Below, piece after piece: positions 44,816-56,920 of a stretch of 64,000 bases of DNA. The notes under the pieces are model-generated. The model was not told where the DNA came from and ran no database searches. It saw nothing but the letters and a program-made list of their open reading frames with translations. Each line of letters opens with the position of its first letter. Positions within the stretch are counted from its first letter, which is position 1. A program made the translations under genes and the position numbers. The stretch comes from Mantis religiosa (Eukaryota > Arthropoda > Insecta > Mantodea > Mantidae). The DNA is taken from the NCBI GenBank assembly GCA_030765055.1, contig CM060947.1:53856395-53920394 (forward strand), in the 5' to 3' direction.

Positions 44816-47205
44816 AAGGCAAATTAACCACTTAATTAATCTTCCCATTAATTTCCAACTCTAAGCAGCTAATTATGTTCTATCACTGTTACTTTATTTT
44901 CAAACCGTGACTGAGTAGTTAATTTTACGTCCGTTACCGTCAGCTGTTTTACACGCCCTAAAAACTTAACAATACTTGTGACAGCTAAGGCCATGTTAGA
45001 CAAACTTAAAGCAGTAATTTTAACCCTTCAGTGACCATGTGTTGTGAAGTGTCTCCCAAAACTATATGACATAGATCATAGTGGTGGAACAGTATGTTTC
45101 AAATGGAACTATGGACTTCATTCAACGTGGGATTCTTCAAACACAATCCGCATTAACCCATTCCCATTTCCTATCCTATAATTTTCTTTTTCAGGAGTTA
45201 CAGTTAGGACTTTTCAGAAAAAAAAATCATGTATATGTAAACGTTTGTATTTTTCCACCTAGTAAGTATGCTCGGTTGCCTATGTGCCCAGGCACAACAT
45301 TTCCTAAGTGTAAATTATTCTTTAATGTATTCCCCACTTAAAAATGTGTATCTCATCCGTAAATGTTACTAGTCATTTAGATTTGCTGAGTGCAGCAAAC
45401 TCTAAACGGGGGGATATGTTGCGTATAAGGTCTGAACAAGATTTGAGAAATATTTTAATTATTCGAGGTTCACATTTCATTTCGTGGTAAGCTCCAGGCC
45501 TTAGCAGGCCGTAATAAGTTGGGACAGATTGGATGACTCAGTGATCAAAGTAAGCAGCGATATTGACCTGCCAGCTCATATGTTTCCTGTTAAATCGACA
45601 GAAAAATTAAGAAGAGTCATTCTTGGGTTACACAAGATTGCATCATAGGATGTAAACCCTCTGTGAGGAACCGCTGAGTCGTATGTTAGCAGATATTTTG
45701 AAAGTCAGTTCTATTTAAACTATTACAGCCAGTAAGAAAGGGTTATTCAGTCATCAGTTAGTCAGTCAGTTAGTTGGTTAGTCAGATCATTGGATGCTGC
45801 TGCTATAGTCTCATCATAGAACTTGTTAATAATTCTAAAAATCTTAACAAACAATGTGAACCACCCACCTCTTGTTCAGAACTCTACGCTACTCTACATA
45901 AAATGTAATATTTATTTATTATGTATAAATTGACTCAATGTCTGTCTTGATTGCACCATTTATCTCTTCAAGATAAAGGAGAGCTTTGTTAGATTTGACT
46001 TCCCCAATCTTTAAAATATATTTGTAAATGTTATGGAGAACTCATCACTTTAATTTAACCCTAATCATGTCCCTACCCTTTGACCTGTTTGCAAGAGTTG
46101 CAGGTAACTGGTTATCACGTATCGCCGTTACTGAGTAACTTGTCAGTTACTGTACACATGTTGGGAAATAAATATCGTTATTTTTACCCCCTTATTAAGC
46201 AACTAGTTATCTTCTGTCGCTGTTACTCCTAGAATTTCACTAAAAAATTATTTTCTTCGCCTGTTATTTTGCAAACAATGAAGTAACTAGTTATTGTGTA
46301 ACCAGCTATTTTCAACCCCCGTTATTTCTTCAGCCGTTAATGAACTATTACTTGTGGTTTCTGTTATTATTTCTGCAATCGTTACTGAGAAATCACTTAT
46401 TTTCTCTTCCATTAATTTTGGAACCGTAAGCTAGGAAGTACCTTTTATCTCTCCTGTTTATTTAAACAATCGTTGCTTAGATTAGGTATTTTCCGTCATC
46501 ATTGCCTTTGGTACGCTTACTTTAGTTATTTTCTCTCCCCATTTAGGAGTAACTAGTACTTCCTCTGATTCCTTATTCTTGATTCCGTGCATACTAATGT
46601 TTTACTTTCTGTCGTTATTTTTAAAAGCGTTTTATGTAATAAGTGATACTGTAATATCATTACTCTTAAATCTGTTACATAATAACATGTTATTGTCTAT
46701 TACTGTCACTGAGTAACTAATTATTTTCTGACCTCATTACTTCTCCAAATGTTGAGTAACCTGTTATTCTTTTACAACTGTTCTGAAGTAGCTAATTACT
46801 TTCTGTCATTATTTCAGCTTGTATTTAACATTTTCTGACGTAGTTGCTCTTACAGTTATTCTGAATAAGAAGCTACTTTCATAACCCTTATTAATAACTC
46901 CTATTTTCTTTTTCCAGTACTCAGTGAATATTTTCCTTTGTGTTATTTTTTAAATATCACAGTAAAGCTTGATGTTTTCTTTAAATGTTACTTCTACAGC
47001 CGTTATTACTATCTAGTTACTTTCTGGGCTTGTTAATTTTGCAATCACTACTGAAAGATTATTTTCAGTCCTCGTTATTTTTCCAACATTTCCTGAGAAC
47101 CTGTTACTTTTCAATAGCTGCAGAATATTTTATTTTTTAACTCGTTACTTTCTTTAGAGTTACTTTTGTAGCCAGCTATTTTCTGAAACCGTTACTTTTT
47201 CAGTA

Positions 47206-47725
47206 GTCACTGAGTCCCCGAGGGAAGGGGATCCGTCCCCTTCAGCTTCCGTGGTGCGGGCACTGTGGACCTCTAGCATTCGTGGTACCTCTGACGTTAC
47301 TAGAGGAACCTCGGGGCGAACATTCGAGCCACTCCCTGATAGGGAGTTGTTCGGATTGGGTTGGACTCGATGGGGCAGTGTTTCCCGATAACCGTGGGAG
47401 ATCGGGTACGTCTCCGGTCGGGGTTGAGGGAAGCCATAATATTCCCGCGTACTAGCCTGCATAGCTACTAGAAGGTGTGCTAGATCACCAGGCGGCCCCA
47501 CCGAGGTTTTCGGTAGTCTTCCCCTTTGTGGTTGGCGCGCGTAAGTGGCGTATCCACTTCTATCCCGTCTTGGGTCCACAGAACCTGATGGAAGAGAGTG
47601 TCTAGGTCTTGCCCTATGGAGAGCCCCACGGAGGTGCCAGGCGCCCTTTTGGGACAGCTCGGTAAACCCCTGGTCATTAGATGGGGTGTCAGTCTTCACT
47701 GTGTGTGGATTGCCCTGGTATATAT
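47206..47725 (-). repeat. GC-rich interspersed repeat, copy 1 (minus orientation)
   Basis: A sharply GC-rich segment in the AT-rich minisatellite. On the minus strand it matches 56440-56790 over about 350 bp in order (GAAGTGGATACGCCACTTACGC, CGCCTGGTGAT, CTATGCAGGCTAGTAC, TCGAGTCCAACCCAATCCG, GAGGTTCCTCTAGTAACGT). A 179-codon frame crosses it (47160-47699) and runs into the minisatellite. Both copies can encode YATYARQP ... AMQASTR, suggesting the 5' region of a retroelement, but this is unproven. A short (TA)n lies at its right edge. Confidence 0.7.
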
Positions 47726-48209
47726 ATATAGTAGTTACTAAGTAATTTGCTATCTTCTGAATCTATTACTTTTTAATGCTACTGAGCAAACAGCTGCTTT
47801 TTAACTATTTACTTCAAGCGTTACTTAGTAATAACCATCCTTACTTCTGTAACTATTGTTGAGTATAACTAGTTGTCCCTGTTACTTTTATAGTCGTTAC
47901 TGAGTGACCATTTATTTTGTCTTCCACTTAGTTTTGGGATGCTCCTGGCTATTTTCTGTTTCGGGCATATTTACAAGCGTTACTGAGTAATTTGATATTT
48001 TTTGGTTCTGTTAGTTCTGGAAGTGTTACTGAGTATGTTTCTGTTCCGATTGATTTTGCCGCGTTACTTAGTAAACACACATTAACACTTTCCATTAGCG
48101 TTGAAACCGTTACTGAATATTTAATGGTTTGTTCTCGTGATTATTCAGTTATTTTCTGTGCAAGTTTCTATTGCAACTCCTTTCTGACACCGAAACTAAG
48201 TGCTAAATA

Positions 48210-49526
48210 CGAGGGTGGGTCAAAAAGAAATGCCTCCCATTTTTTCCTTAAATAAGTAAATTATGTGAAAACTTTGAATTTGGTTCAATTCCTCTAACCT
48301 TCTTCTCCAATCCCCTGCAGTAGTAACTTCCTAAGTCAACAGGTGGCAGCACTGCATCCTCTTGCAAAACGGCTGACGTCGACATTCGTATTTGACAGCG
48401 TTTCCGTGAATGAATTTTTGAATGAGGAAGGTGAAACGCCAATTTGCATTCACGAATGGCTAAAAATGTGTATGGTGATGCAACGGAGGATGTCAGGACT
48501 GTTAGACGATGAGTTCGTCGCTGTAACGAAGCTGAAGGGCAAACATCATTGACAGATGAGAAGCGAAGCGGCAGGCCGATAACTGCAGTGACTCCATGCA
48601 ACATTCAGCAAGTCGATGACATCACTCGTGGTGATCGCCGGGTAACAACAGGTAAATTGTGTCGCGTTACCTCCCTCAGTAAAGGCAGTGTGATGACGAT
48701 TTTTCAACAACTGGGTTTGTTCACGTTGGGTACCAAGAATGTTAACCGCCCAAAACAAAGAAACAAGGAAAACAATAGCCTCCGAACACTTGCAGCGCTT
48801 CAATTTGGAGGGAGAGGAGCTTATGGAAAAAAAATTGTTACTGGAGACGAAACGTGGGTTCATTTTTTGAACCTAAATCAAAGAGGCAGTCAATGGAATG
48901 GCATCACACAACGTCACCGAAGAAAAAAATTCAAAACTCAGCGATTGGCAGGGAAAGTTATGGCGACGGTGTTTTGGGATGCAGAGGGTGTGCTTATGAT
49001 ATTTTGGAGCAGGAATGAACAATAAATTCTGTACAATACCTCAGAACTCTCAAAAAGCTGAGACTCTCGTCTTCGCCGAGTTCGCCCAACAAAAACTATG
49101 GCGAATGTTCTTCTTTTGGATGACAATACAAGACCAAATACCAGCCGTTACAGAACTGCATAAATTGAGAAATTGGGATAGAACGTCTCACCTCACCCCC
49201 CATACAGCCTTGATCTGGCACTATCAGACTTCCATCTGTTCGGGCCACTAAAGGAAGCTCGTCGTGGGATTCATTTTGAAGATGAAGGAGGCTGTGAAAA
49301 CATCCGTGCGTCAATGGCTTAGGAAGCAAGACCGTGTGTTTTACCGCACTGGGATACATACCCTAGTTAAAAGGTAGACCAAATCTGTGGAAAAGGACGG
49401 AGATTATAATGAATAGTAGAAAATTAATCGTCAACGTTGTAGTTTTCAAGCTATGTAAATTGGATTCAATGTTCTTGGCAATTAAAAGAGAAAACATAGG
49501 AGGCATTACTTTTTGACCCACCCTCG
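48210..49526 (+). mobile_element. Mariner element, near full length, inactive
   Basis: Terminal inverted repeats start cgagggtgggtcaaaaag and end as their complement at 49526, with a TA duplication (48208-48209, 49527-49528). The length of 1317 bp is typical of a whole mariner. Transposase pieces in order: N-terminal helix-turn-helix region (from about 48400), TDEKRSGRPITAVTP and VTSLSKGSVMTIFQQLG (48549-48720), VTGDETWVHFLN with the first Asp (about 48845), VMATVFWDAEGVLM, LLLDDNTRPNT with the second Asp (about 49110), and LDLALSDFHLFGPLKEARRG with the third Asp (about 49225). All three Asp remain, but there are two stops between the second and third Asp plus frameshifts. Confidence 0.9.
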
Positions 49527-49625
49527 TACTTTTTGCAGAACCACTTTTGTAATATCACCATTACTAAGTAACCGTTAAGTGATAGATTTCGTTTAGAACT
49601 CTGATAAGCAATGAGATATTTCAGC

Positions 49626-50990
49626 CTGGTTATTTAAGTTGGCAAGCCTGTATAATTTAGGTACTTCCATCTGTGCATACGTCACGATGACTAGAGTCGC
49701 ACGCGGTTCGAGACCAGAGCATCGGTTTCCTGCTCTATAACGGGGAAGGGCCGATAACGCAGCTCCCGATAATGCCGATCGATAGCCATTTGGCCCACGG
49801 TAATAAATCAGGATGTAACACTTTATTTCCCAGTAGTGCCACAGCCGGAAATCCTTTTTAATCCAATCCTTGCAAGCGGCAAGATTTCGCCGAGCCGAGC
49901 CGCTGATAAAATATGTGTTTAATCCAGGTCCCTGCTAAGATGACGGGAAATGGTTTCCTCCTGGCATCGTGAAAAATGAATATATTATCAATCACTCATT
50001 AAAACACCTACTTTAACCAGGAGTTCAACAGGCCGTTATGAGGGTCAAAATTGTGCACTCTTAGGTCGAGCACTTAACACTCGCCATCCACACCAGAACA
50101 CTCCACTTCTGCACACGTTACTTCACGCGATGGGAATTAGAGGTATATTAATTGGAAGCCTTTTATCGATGACGACGGATTATTTTAATGAATAGGAAAT
50201 GAATTCCTCCAATGAATTCAAATACTTCCAATGTTATCAAAGACTATCGCCTGCTTTTAACATCCTAGCTTCCAAGTCCAAAGGTCCCGGTTTGATTCCA
50301 AGCTGTAGGATAGGACTTTTTCTTTAGCCAGGACAATTCCCCATCCTTTCCAAAGTCTGGAAGTGAAAGTATGTTAATTTAGTGTTTATGAAAAAAGCCC
50401 TGTAACCATGAACGTCACTTAATGGGTCACAGTTACAAAGGTATGAAAAAACAACGCATCGAGGAAAATACTTGATCACCTTCAATTATTTTATGTAATA
50501 ATTTATCTATATTCTACAAACAAAACTTTTGAGCATCTAAGTCAAACTTTTATTAAAAAAACTCATTATTTACTGAGGTTTTGGGCTCTAATTTTGTACC
50601 TCTTCAAGACGCTCCTCTCAACATTGCATATTTCTTGTTAGAAAATAATTTCTACATAACTAGAAACAGATCAAGCTCCACTCTTCGACGTTTTGGGGAA
50701 ATATGCATAAGTTTGCCTGTAACAGAATTACCAGACGTAGGGGAATTTCATTGCATTTTTGCACTAAGTATTACGTAGCATATTTATTTGCTCCATTCTC
50801 TTCACTAATTAAAACAACAAGCAAGTTCCTTTATACATTGCTTGACAATTAGAACACGTGGAGAAGAAGATTTCTAAGTATTGTTCTGCATTTCTTTGGT
50901 GTTCTATTAAGACAACAATAGCCAATTATAAAAGGTTTAAGGAATAACATTTTTGTTGTAAACATTGACGAGATGTGATATACGAAAGGT
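49626..50990. other. No gene; possible eroded SINE at 50230-50420
   Basis: 49660-50120 has balanced composition and no ORF; its origin is unknown. At about 50290, GGTCCCGGTTTGATTCCAAGCTG resembles a mutated tRNA B box, so 50230-50420 may be an old SINE of another family. The rest is AT-rich. Confidence 0.3.
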
Positions 50991-51096
50991 GAACACAGGT
51001 TCTTCATTTAAAACCTTACAGGCCCATGTCATTTTGCCTGTGCCGAATTGTGTGTGCCACAGCCGGCTTTCCTCCTAGAGAAACTCTGTGCCTAAA

Positions 51097-51098
<2 letters not shown>

Positions 51099-51155
<57 letters not shown>
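51099..51155. repeat. (AT)n microsatellite
   Basis: About 57 bp of uninterrupted AT dinucleotides inside the transposon at 50996-51907. Confidence 0.95.
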
Positions 51156-51156
<1 letters not shown>

Positions 51157-51533
51157 CAGTCTTACCTTATAGAAGATGCTGGAAATATCCACCCTTTAAA
51201 CAAGCATTATATTCACATCCATTAAAGAACTCCCTCATTTAAGATCGGAAAGTTGCAGTTGGTGTGCCATTAGCGCTGGAACAGACTAAATGAAGAAAGG
51301 TACCGAAATGATATTTTGATCACAATTTCTCATGAACTGACAAAAGAAGAGAAATCATATGGATGGTTTCAACAAGATTCTGTTGCTGCCCATACAGCAG
51401 AGGAGTGTAGTGCTGGCGTTTGGCCCTCTCGCTCCGCCGATCTAACAGTGTGTGGATTTTACTTCTGGGGCAGCCTGAAAAACAAAGCTTACGAGACAAA
51501 TCCTCATATACTGGAAGAACTAAAACAAAATAG

Positions 51534-51747
51534 CCCACCTCGGCAGCGTAGATGGTAGCGCGTCTGCCTCATGTTGAAGAGGTCCCGAGTTTGAATTTCG
51601 GTTAGGATGAGTTCCCTGGATAAGGTTTTACCGGGGTTTTCCCTTATCCTGAGAGTCGAATGTCAGGTATGGTTCATGGACACCCATTTCATTCATAGCC
51701 CGATATGACTTACGTTGGAGGACGTAAAATTACAAAAAAAAAAAAAA
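51534..51747 (+). mobile_element. tRNA-derived SINE, family 1, inserted in a transposase fragment
   Basis: A box CGGCAGCGTAGATGGTAGC, B box GAGTTTGAATTTCGG (two C-to-T type changes), a body to TTACGTTGGAGGACGTAA and a poly(A) tail of about 15. It breaks the transposase remnant right after NPHILEELKQN, so it arrived after the transposon. Confidence 0.92.
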
Positions 51748-51909
51748 GAAATGATTTTGTGCAACAATTACAGCATCTTCTATCAGGTAAGAGTGTCATA
51801 TATGGTTTGTACGTGGGGTTCATTTGGCAGCAAAGACAGTTGTGGTACACCCAATCGCGTAAAGGCGAAATGCCTTGCATCCGCTAGGTTTTAAATGAAG
51901 AACTCTGTA

Positions 51910-53035
51910 TATATAAACAGTATGCAACATTTTTAATGCTGAGAATATCTCTTATGTCTTAGTATCTCAGGAAGTTCAGCAGGGAACAGTATTTATTGGC
52001 TCATAATACTGACCAAGGTATATAAGATACCAAGGACACAATTTATATTTGCATTTATGCAACGTGTTGAGTCACGTGACGTGCAATTCTTGAACAGTTT
52101 ATATAGGAGGTGTAGATAACTAAATGCATAAATGTTGTATGAAACAGAGAGTAATCACTATGTAAGCCGATTCCAAAAACATCGTACTGAGAGACAGAAA
52201 GCTGCGAGATTACAAATTTTTATTCATTAGCGTACATTCAGACACACCTTCAACAACAACCTATCATATGCATCTGTTTACAATAACATTAGAATACATA
52301 ATAGCAGATCCACACAGTAGGACCAATTGGATTTAAGTCTTCAGCTAACAGCTCTTTTCGTTGAACACTCATGTCAAAAATGCTGAGTTTTAGGTAGATT
52401 ATTCTTGCTTCTGTCACAAATTACGGCAGTTTTAGCTCATACAGTAATTTTAATGGCGGATGCATTTTTCGTATTTGTATTAAAACTTTCAAAACGAGCT
52501 CAACACTGTACGAAACTGTAGAAAGCATGTAAAGATTCGAGGTGGGGTCTGAGGTCTGCGGTTAACAAATAGGTAAACGAACTTTCCGTAGCAAGGTGGT
52601 GTTGGCTAAATGGTATTATACAGGCTATTTCACCACTCTGCTACTTTAAGTTGTGCTAAAATCTTCCGTGATCACCTAAAAAAATTTATTACCTTTTGTT
52701 TTATCTATGGGGGCTTATAATTTGATATTATAACACAAATAAGATTTTTATAAAACTATAGGTGTTTACAAAATACAATAATGCCAATTTTTTATAGTGG
52801 TTGATAGTAAAGTTTATAATAAATATTTTATTATGGTTGGTATTGTGCTTGACCCATTCAATCAAGTTTTAAACATTTCACAAATATAAGGTGAAACATA
52901 ATATTAAGCACGAAACAGAACTATTAGATTTAATGTCATGGACAGCTACAAAAGCAGATACGGTACAATTTATAAAGGTCACAAATTTAAACATGATCCT
53001 TAACAAAACATAAAGATAGCCCTTTTTTGTAATTT
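51910..53035. other. No recognisable feature
   Basis: AT-rich, no motifs or repeats recognised. Confidence 0.35.
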
Positions 53036-53036
53036 A

Positions 53037-53187
53037 CTACCTTCAACGTTAAGTCATATTCGTCTTTCAGGAAAAAGGAAATCCCCGGAAAGAACCTTAT
53101 CCAGGTAGCTCGCCCTGACCAAGATTAGAACTTGGGATCTCTTGAACGTGAGGCAGACGCGCTATCAGATAGTCCGTCGTTACCCCT
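53037..53187 (-). mobile_element. tRNA-derived SINE, family 1 (minus orientation, internally deleted)
   Basis: On the minus strand the head (GACGGACTATCTGATAGCGC, GAACGTTCAAGAGATCC-like) and a B box (AGTTCTAATCTTGGT) are followed by the body up to CTGAAAGACGAATATGACTTAACGTTG. The segment between GACGAAT and TATGACTT is deleted. Confidence 0.85.
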
Positions 53188-53189
53188 TA

Positions 53190-54850
53190 AAGATCAAGAG
53201 CCTCTCCTACCTGCCGATAGGGTGAGCACGGTGAAACTATATGGTGAGCTAATCTTTGTAGATCCCTAATTACCGGATCGTAATTATTGGGTTTCTGGCG
53301 CACAAGAGAACCAATTATAACAACAAATAAATTAGTTACTAATATACAGACAATGAAGAATAGGTGAAAGAAAAACATTAATGTAACGTCGTTTCAAATC
53401 TAGCCCTTGAATCTACATATTCCAGCGGCTAACCATCTCGACCGGCTGCCACGTGAGCTATGTCGATCTATATCCATGAAAAGACGTTTATTTAAGCTTT
53501 TCGCAGCTTCTTGGTCCTCATTCAAGGCTGTAAGTATTAATGCTGGTGTGTACAGTACGGAAAACAGGGGCAGAGTTGCAATAATATATTTTGTGCTAAA
53601 AGCATCAAAGTTTTCACATCACAGTATAAACTGGGGTTTGCATAAATAAGAATAAATGGGGACAGCTGAGTCACCTGATATATCTATCACAAAATGGTGC
53701 CTTGACAAGTTCTAAGAAAATAACTGAAACGTTTTATGCAAAGTAACGTGTTCTTCAAAATCCTGAAAGATAAAATAAAGTCAAAAACCTAAAATTATTC
53801 TTTACAAATGTAGTAATATCTGTTTTCTGTGCCACGTCTAGGAGAATAAAAGAAAGGTGAATTGCATTGAAAATTTATCAAAAACTGTAACTGTTATAAC
53901 TTTAACATCGCATGATATTGACAGAAGTATTGGGGAAATACTTTTAAAAATTTGAGCATCAAACAACCAACATGAGCATCAAATTTTAAAGTCCCTAATT
54001 ACTTCATAGGTCGTGCTGTGACTGAATAGCCAGACCACAAAGTGACACAGCTTCGATCCCAGGGGACTGTAAGTGGAATTTGGTGTACAAAGCAGCGTCT
54101 GGGTTCGCCGCTTTTCCCCGACAGTAATTTCACCAACTGCTCCATAATCACCTTTCCTTTCACATCCTCATTTCGTATCACCTCCTTCTTTACTCTCATT
54201 CCAGGCTGATCTCCCATCCTGGATATTATCTCTGATCCAGAATCCGCCTGATCCTTGAGGGCATTTGACCCGCCAAAAGCGCTCAAATTTAAGTCCCTGA
54301 GGGAAACGTGTACGTCAGGGTAATAGAGAAGGAAAAAGTAGAAGAATTACTTCATAAATTCTACGTAGATTGGAACGCTGAAAACAAAATGTGAAATTAG
54401 ATCGTGCAATATTTGAGCGAAGTTTGTATAATTACTATATATGTAGTTACTGCAATTGAAATATTGCTCTGTTGGAGCACAAATAAGTAAACTGAATATA
54501 ACATTCAAATCCGAAATAAAATGATTTCCACATTTACACAAAATTAAACAACCTGTAAATCAACTGAACACAAAACATAAGTATAAAGGTTAATACTGTA
54601 ACATTTGGGTTGTAACATTTGGGTTGTAACATTTGGGTTATTAAAAGTGTTACATTTATTATATCGATTATTATTATTTTCCATAGAATGTTATTATTAT
54701 CATCTAAGTGAAAGCAATGCAGTTAAGCAAAGCCTTCTGTGAACTACATTATGAACAGGTGATCTCTGTATCCCCAACTCGAGACTGTATTACAAGTTAG
54801 GATTATTAAACTGTAATATAACATTCAGAATATCACCTCTAAATTCATGT
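53190..54850. other. No gene; small 14-bp tandem repeat at 54597-54638
   Basis: Mostly AT-rich. 54000-54300 is more balanced and has a 95-codon minus-strand frame without recognisable motifs. At 54597-54638 the unit tgtaacatttgggt is repeated three times exactly. Confidence 0.4.
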
Positions 54851-54851
54851 A

Positions 54852-56300
54852 CGAGGGTCAGCTGATATATAAAGATGCCGCCACTGAACCAGTTTGACGG
54901 ATATCATCATATAGTTTAACTCTATACTAGCTTGCATCCATAGTTACATGCCAATGACTTGTTAAGCTTTTGAATGACAGCATATTAATCAAGATAAGTT
55001 TAGAGGTTTCACGAAAGTGGAGAATTTGGAAAAACGAGCAGTGATTAAATTAATTCCATTTGAATGGCTTAACGCCTAAAGAAGTCAAGGAGGAAATGGA
55101 CAGTACATTGAAAGACTGTCCCTTCATATACAATGATTAAAGGGTGGGATGCAGAGTTAAAATTAGAACGTACAAGCACTAGTGATGAGCCTCGCTCTGG
55201 ACGCCTTGTGAAGTCACAAATGCAGGGATCATTTAAAAAATTCATTGTTTAGTATTGGAAGACCACAGATAAAGTTCTTTAAGATAGCAGAGGCTGTAAA
55301 CGTATCAAAGGAACGTGCAGGTAATATTTTAAGTAATGTTTTAGGCTTTAACAATGTCTGTGTACGATGGGTACCGCGTCTGTTAACACCTGATCCAGAG
55401 TTTCATAGAAAAACTGTTTCTCTTAAGAATTTGAAGCTCTACCGTAAAATTCCCAGTGACTTTTTGAAACGGCTTATTAACATATATGAAACTTTGATGC
55501 ATTGCTACACTCCAGAAAGTAAATTACAGTCAAAACAGTGGATTGCGCCAGGTGCACCAACTCCAAAAATGGGAAATTCAATTTTTTCTGCTAACAAGGT
55601 TATAGCGAGTGTTTTCTGGGATACACAGTTAATTATTGTCGCGGCTACGCGCATAAAAGGTTCGCGCGGAGCGATAACGCAACTTGTTTACACAAAGGAA
55701 CTGATAGAGATAGCATGCAGATAAGCGTCTGCCGAAACAAACTGACATAAATGGAAGTGACGACTCGCCAATAGTCAGTCGTGAACAGATGTTGTAACGA
55801 GAGCTGATGTAAACAGGTATAGTCAGAACGCTGTTGTGGTCATCGACCTTGGTAGATTGTGTATGTGATGTAATACTGCTACTGTGAGTGCATTTCTACA
55901 CAAATAAACATTTTAAATTTCTGAAAATTGCACTTTTAATTCTACTAACACACAAATTCACATTATTTTTACTGATTACTTGGAAAGGCGTAAAAATATC
56001 CATTACACAATCTTACTGCAACGTTTCAGTGATGAGGTGAAAAGAGAAAGATCTCATGTCTTGTTTCTTCACAATGCTCCGACCCATCGTTCAGTCATTT
56101 CAATGGAAAAAAATGTGCGAATTTAAGTTCGAATTGCCATATGTAGCACCTGTTCCAGAACCTCAAAAATGTTCTTGAAGGACGAAGATTTCGCTGCAAC
56201 GAGGAAATCATTGATGCGGTAAACAGCGATTTTGAGGATCATGAGAAATCGCACTACAGAGATAGTTGAATTAAATTAGAACTTCCATGTGAGAAATGTT
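54852..56300 (+). mobile_element. Mariner relic split by a solo LTR
   Basis: The left terminal repeat cgagggtcagctgatatat starts at 54852 after TA. Transposase pieces follow: KRAVIKLIPFEWLN (helix-turn-helix), the frame at 55245-55636 with NVSKERAGNILSNVLGF and TPDPEFHRKT, then IYETLMHCYTPESKLQSKQW, where the first catalytic Asp is replaced by Tyr, and ANKVIASVFWDTQ. The solo LTR at 55637-55962 interrupts here. After it, DYLERRKNIHYTILL, VLFLHNAPTHRS (second catalytic region, where the family has HDNA) and a C-terminal stretch follow to about 56280. The right terminal repeat is missing, where the GC-rich repeat begins. Confidence 0.85.
55637..55962 (+). mobile_element. Solo LTR, family A (plus orientation), inside a mariner
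   Basis: 326 bp, TGTCGCGGCTACGCGC ... ACACAAATTCACA. The poly(A) block TTTCTACACAAATAAAC and the following TTTCTGAAAATTGCACTTTTA match the other three copies. A perfect 4-bp target duplication ttat lies at 55633-55636 and 55963-55966, and removing the LTR rejoins the mariner frame. It is the shortest copy. Confidence 0.9.
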
Positions 56301-56800
56301 GAACGAGGCCTACCCGAAAGTCCTAAGACTCCGGCCTCTGTTACCCAGGAGCGATGAAAAACTCCGGGGGTCTTTCCTTGGGGCAATACCTGGAGTCGAG
56401 AAAGGCCTCCCCCCATCGACAACAACGTCAAGACGGGGGGAAGTGGATACGCCACTTACGCACGTCAACCCCTCAGGGAAGACTACTCGGTGGGGTCGCC
56501 TGGTGATGAAGCACACCTTCTACTAGCTATGCAGGCTAGTACCCGGGACTTTTTAGGCAACCCTCTGCCCCTCCGGGCCGCCGAAGCCTGACCGGAGGTA
56601 CCCGATTTCCCGCGGGTAACGGGAACCACTGCCCCCTCGAGTCCAACCCAATCCGAACAACTCCCATTCAGTGAGGGGCTCGAATGCTCGGCCCGAGGTT
56701 CCTCTAGTAACGTTAGAGGTACCACGAGTCTTAAGGGTCCGCAGCGCTCGAGCTAAAGCAGCTGAAGGGGGACGGAACCGCTCCCCTACGGAGCATCCAT
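56301..56800 (+). repeat. GC-rich interspersed repeat, copy 2 (plus orientation)
   Basis: Shares about 350 bp (56440-56790) with 47206-47580 in reverse orientation; the first about 130 bp differ. It carries the YATYARQP ... AMQASTR reading. It abuts the mariner where its right end should be. No poly(A) tail or polymerase III boxes seen. Confidence 0.7.
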
Positions 56801-56920
56801 ATGACAAATGTAATTAGCCTTTCTTGTGATTATGTTGAGAAAATAAAGAAAATAAATTATGTATCTTTTATTCTGAAGCCCAGGATTTATCAACCGACCC
56901 TCCTATATCACATTAAACTA

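Larger units (their letters stand above)
44815..49625. repeat. Degenerate minisatellite, period about 45 bp, interrupted
   Basis: Repeated blocks follow the pattern gttactgagtaactagttat then tttctgtc-ccgttac-ttttcaa-cc, with neighbouring units 43-47 bp apart (three successive units near 46388 measure 45, 46 and 43 bp). The main array runs 46100-47205, 47730-48207 and 49530-49625. A short outlier at 44820-44955 is separated by about 1.1 kb of non-matching sequence. Identity between units is low, so the array is old. It is invaded by a GC-rich repeat and a mariner. Confidence 0.8.
50996..51907 (+). mobile_element. DDE transposon with long inverted repeats, carrying an (AT)n tract and a SINE
   Basis: The left end (cttcatttaaaacc ... 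atgtcattttgcctgtgcc ... gtgtgtgccaca, from 50996) matches the complement of the right end (to 51907) over about 80 bp. Inside (51316-51533) is a transposase C-terminal fragment: GWFQQDSVAAHTAEE (second Asp), WPSRSADLTVCGFYFWGSLK (third catalytic position Gly instead of Asp) and NPHILEELKQN. The SINE at 51534 then interrupts it. The N-terminal half is gone, and (AT)n at 51099-51155 has expanded near the left repeat. Confidence 0.83.

Noticed and set aside
47160..47699. 179-codon ORF as a host gene
   Set aside because: It spans the junction between the GC-rich repeat and the minisatellite, and its C-terminal part is read from satellite DNA. The shared part belongs to a repeat.
46100..49620. CRISPR array (regular repeats)
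   Set aside because: Units are contiguous and degenerate, without conserved repeats separated by unique spacers. The genome is eukaryotic.
53999..54286. 95-codon minus-strand ORF as a gene
   Set aside because: No recognisable domain, single short frame in non-coding surroundings; cannot be supported beyond chance.
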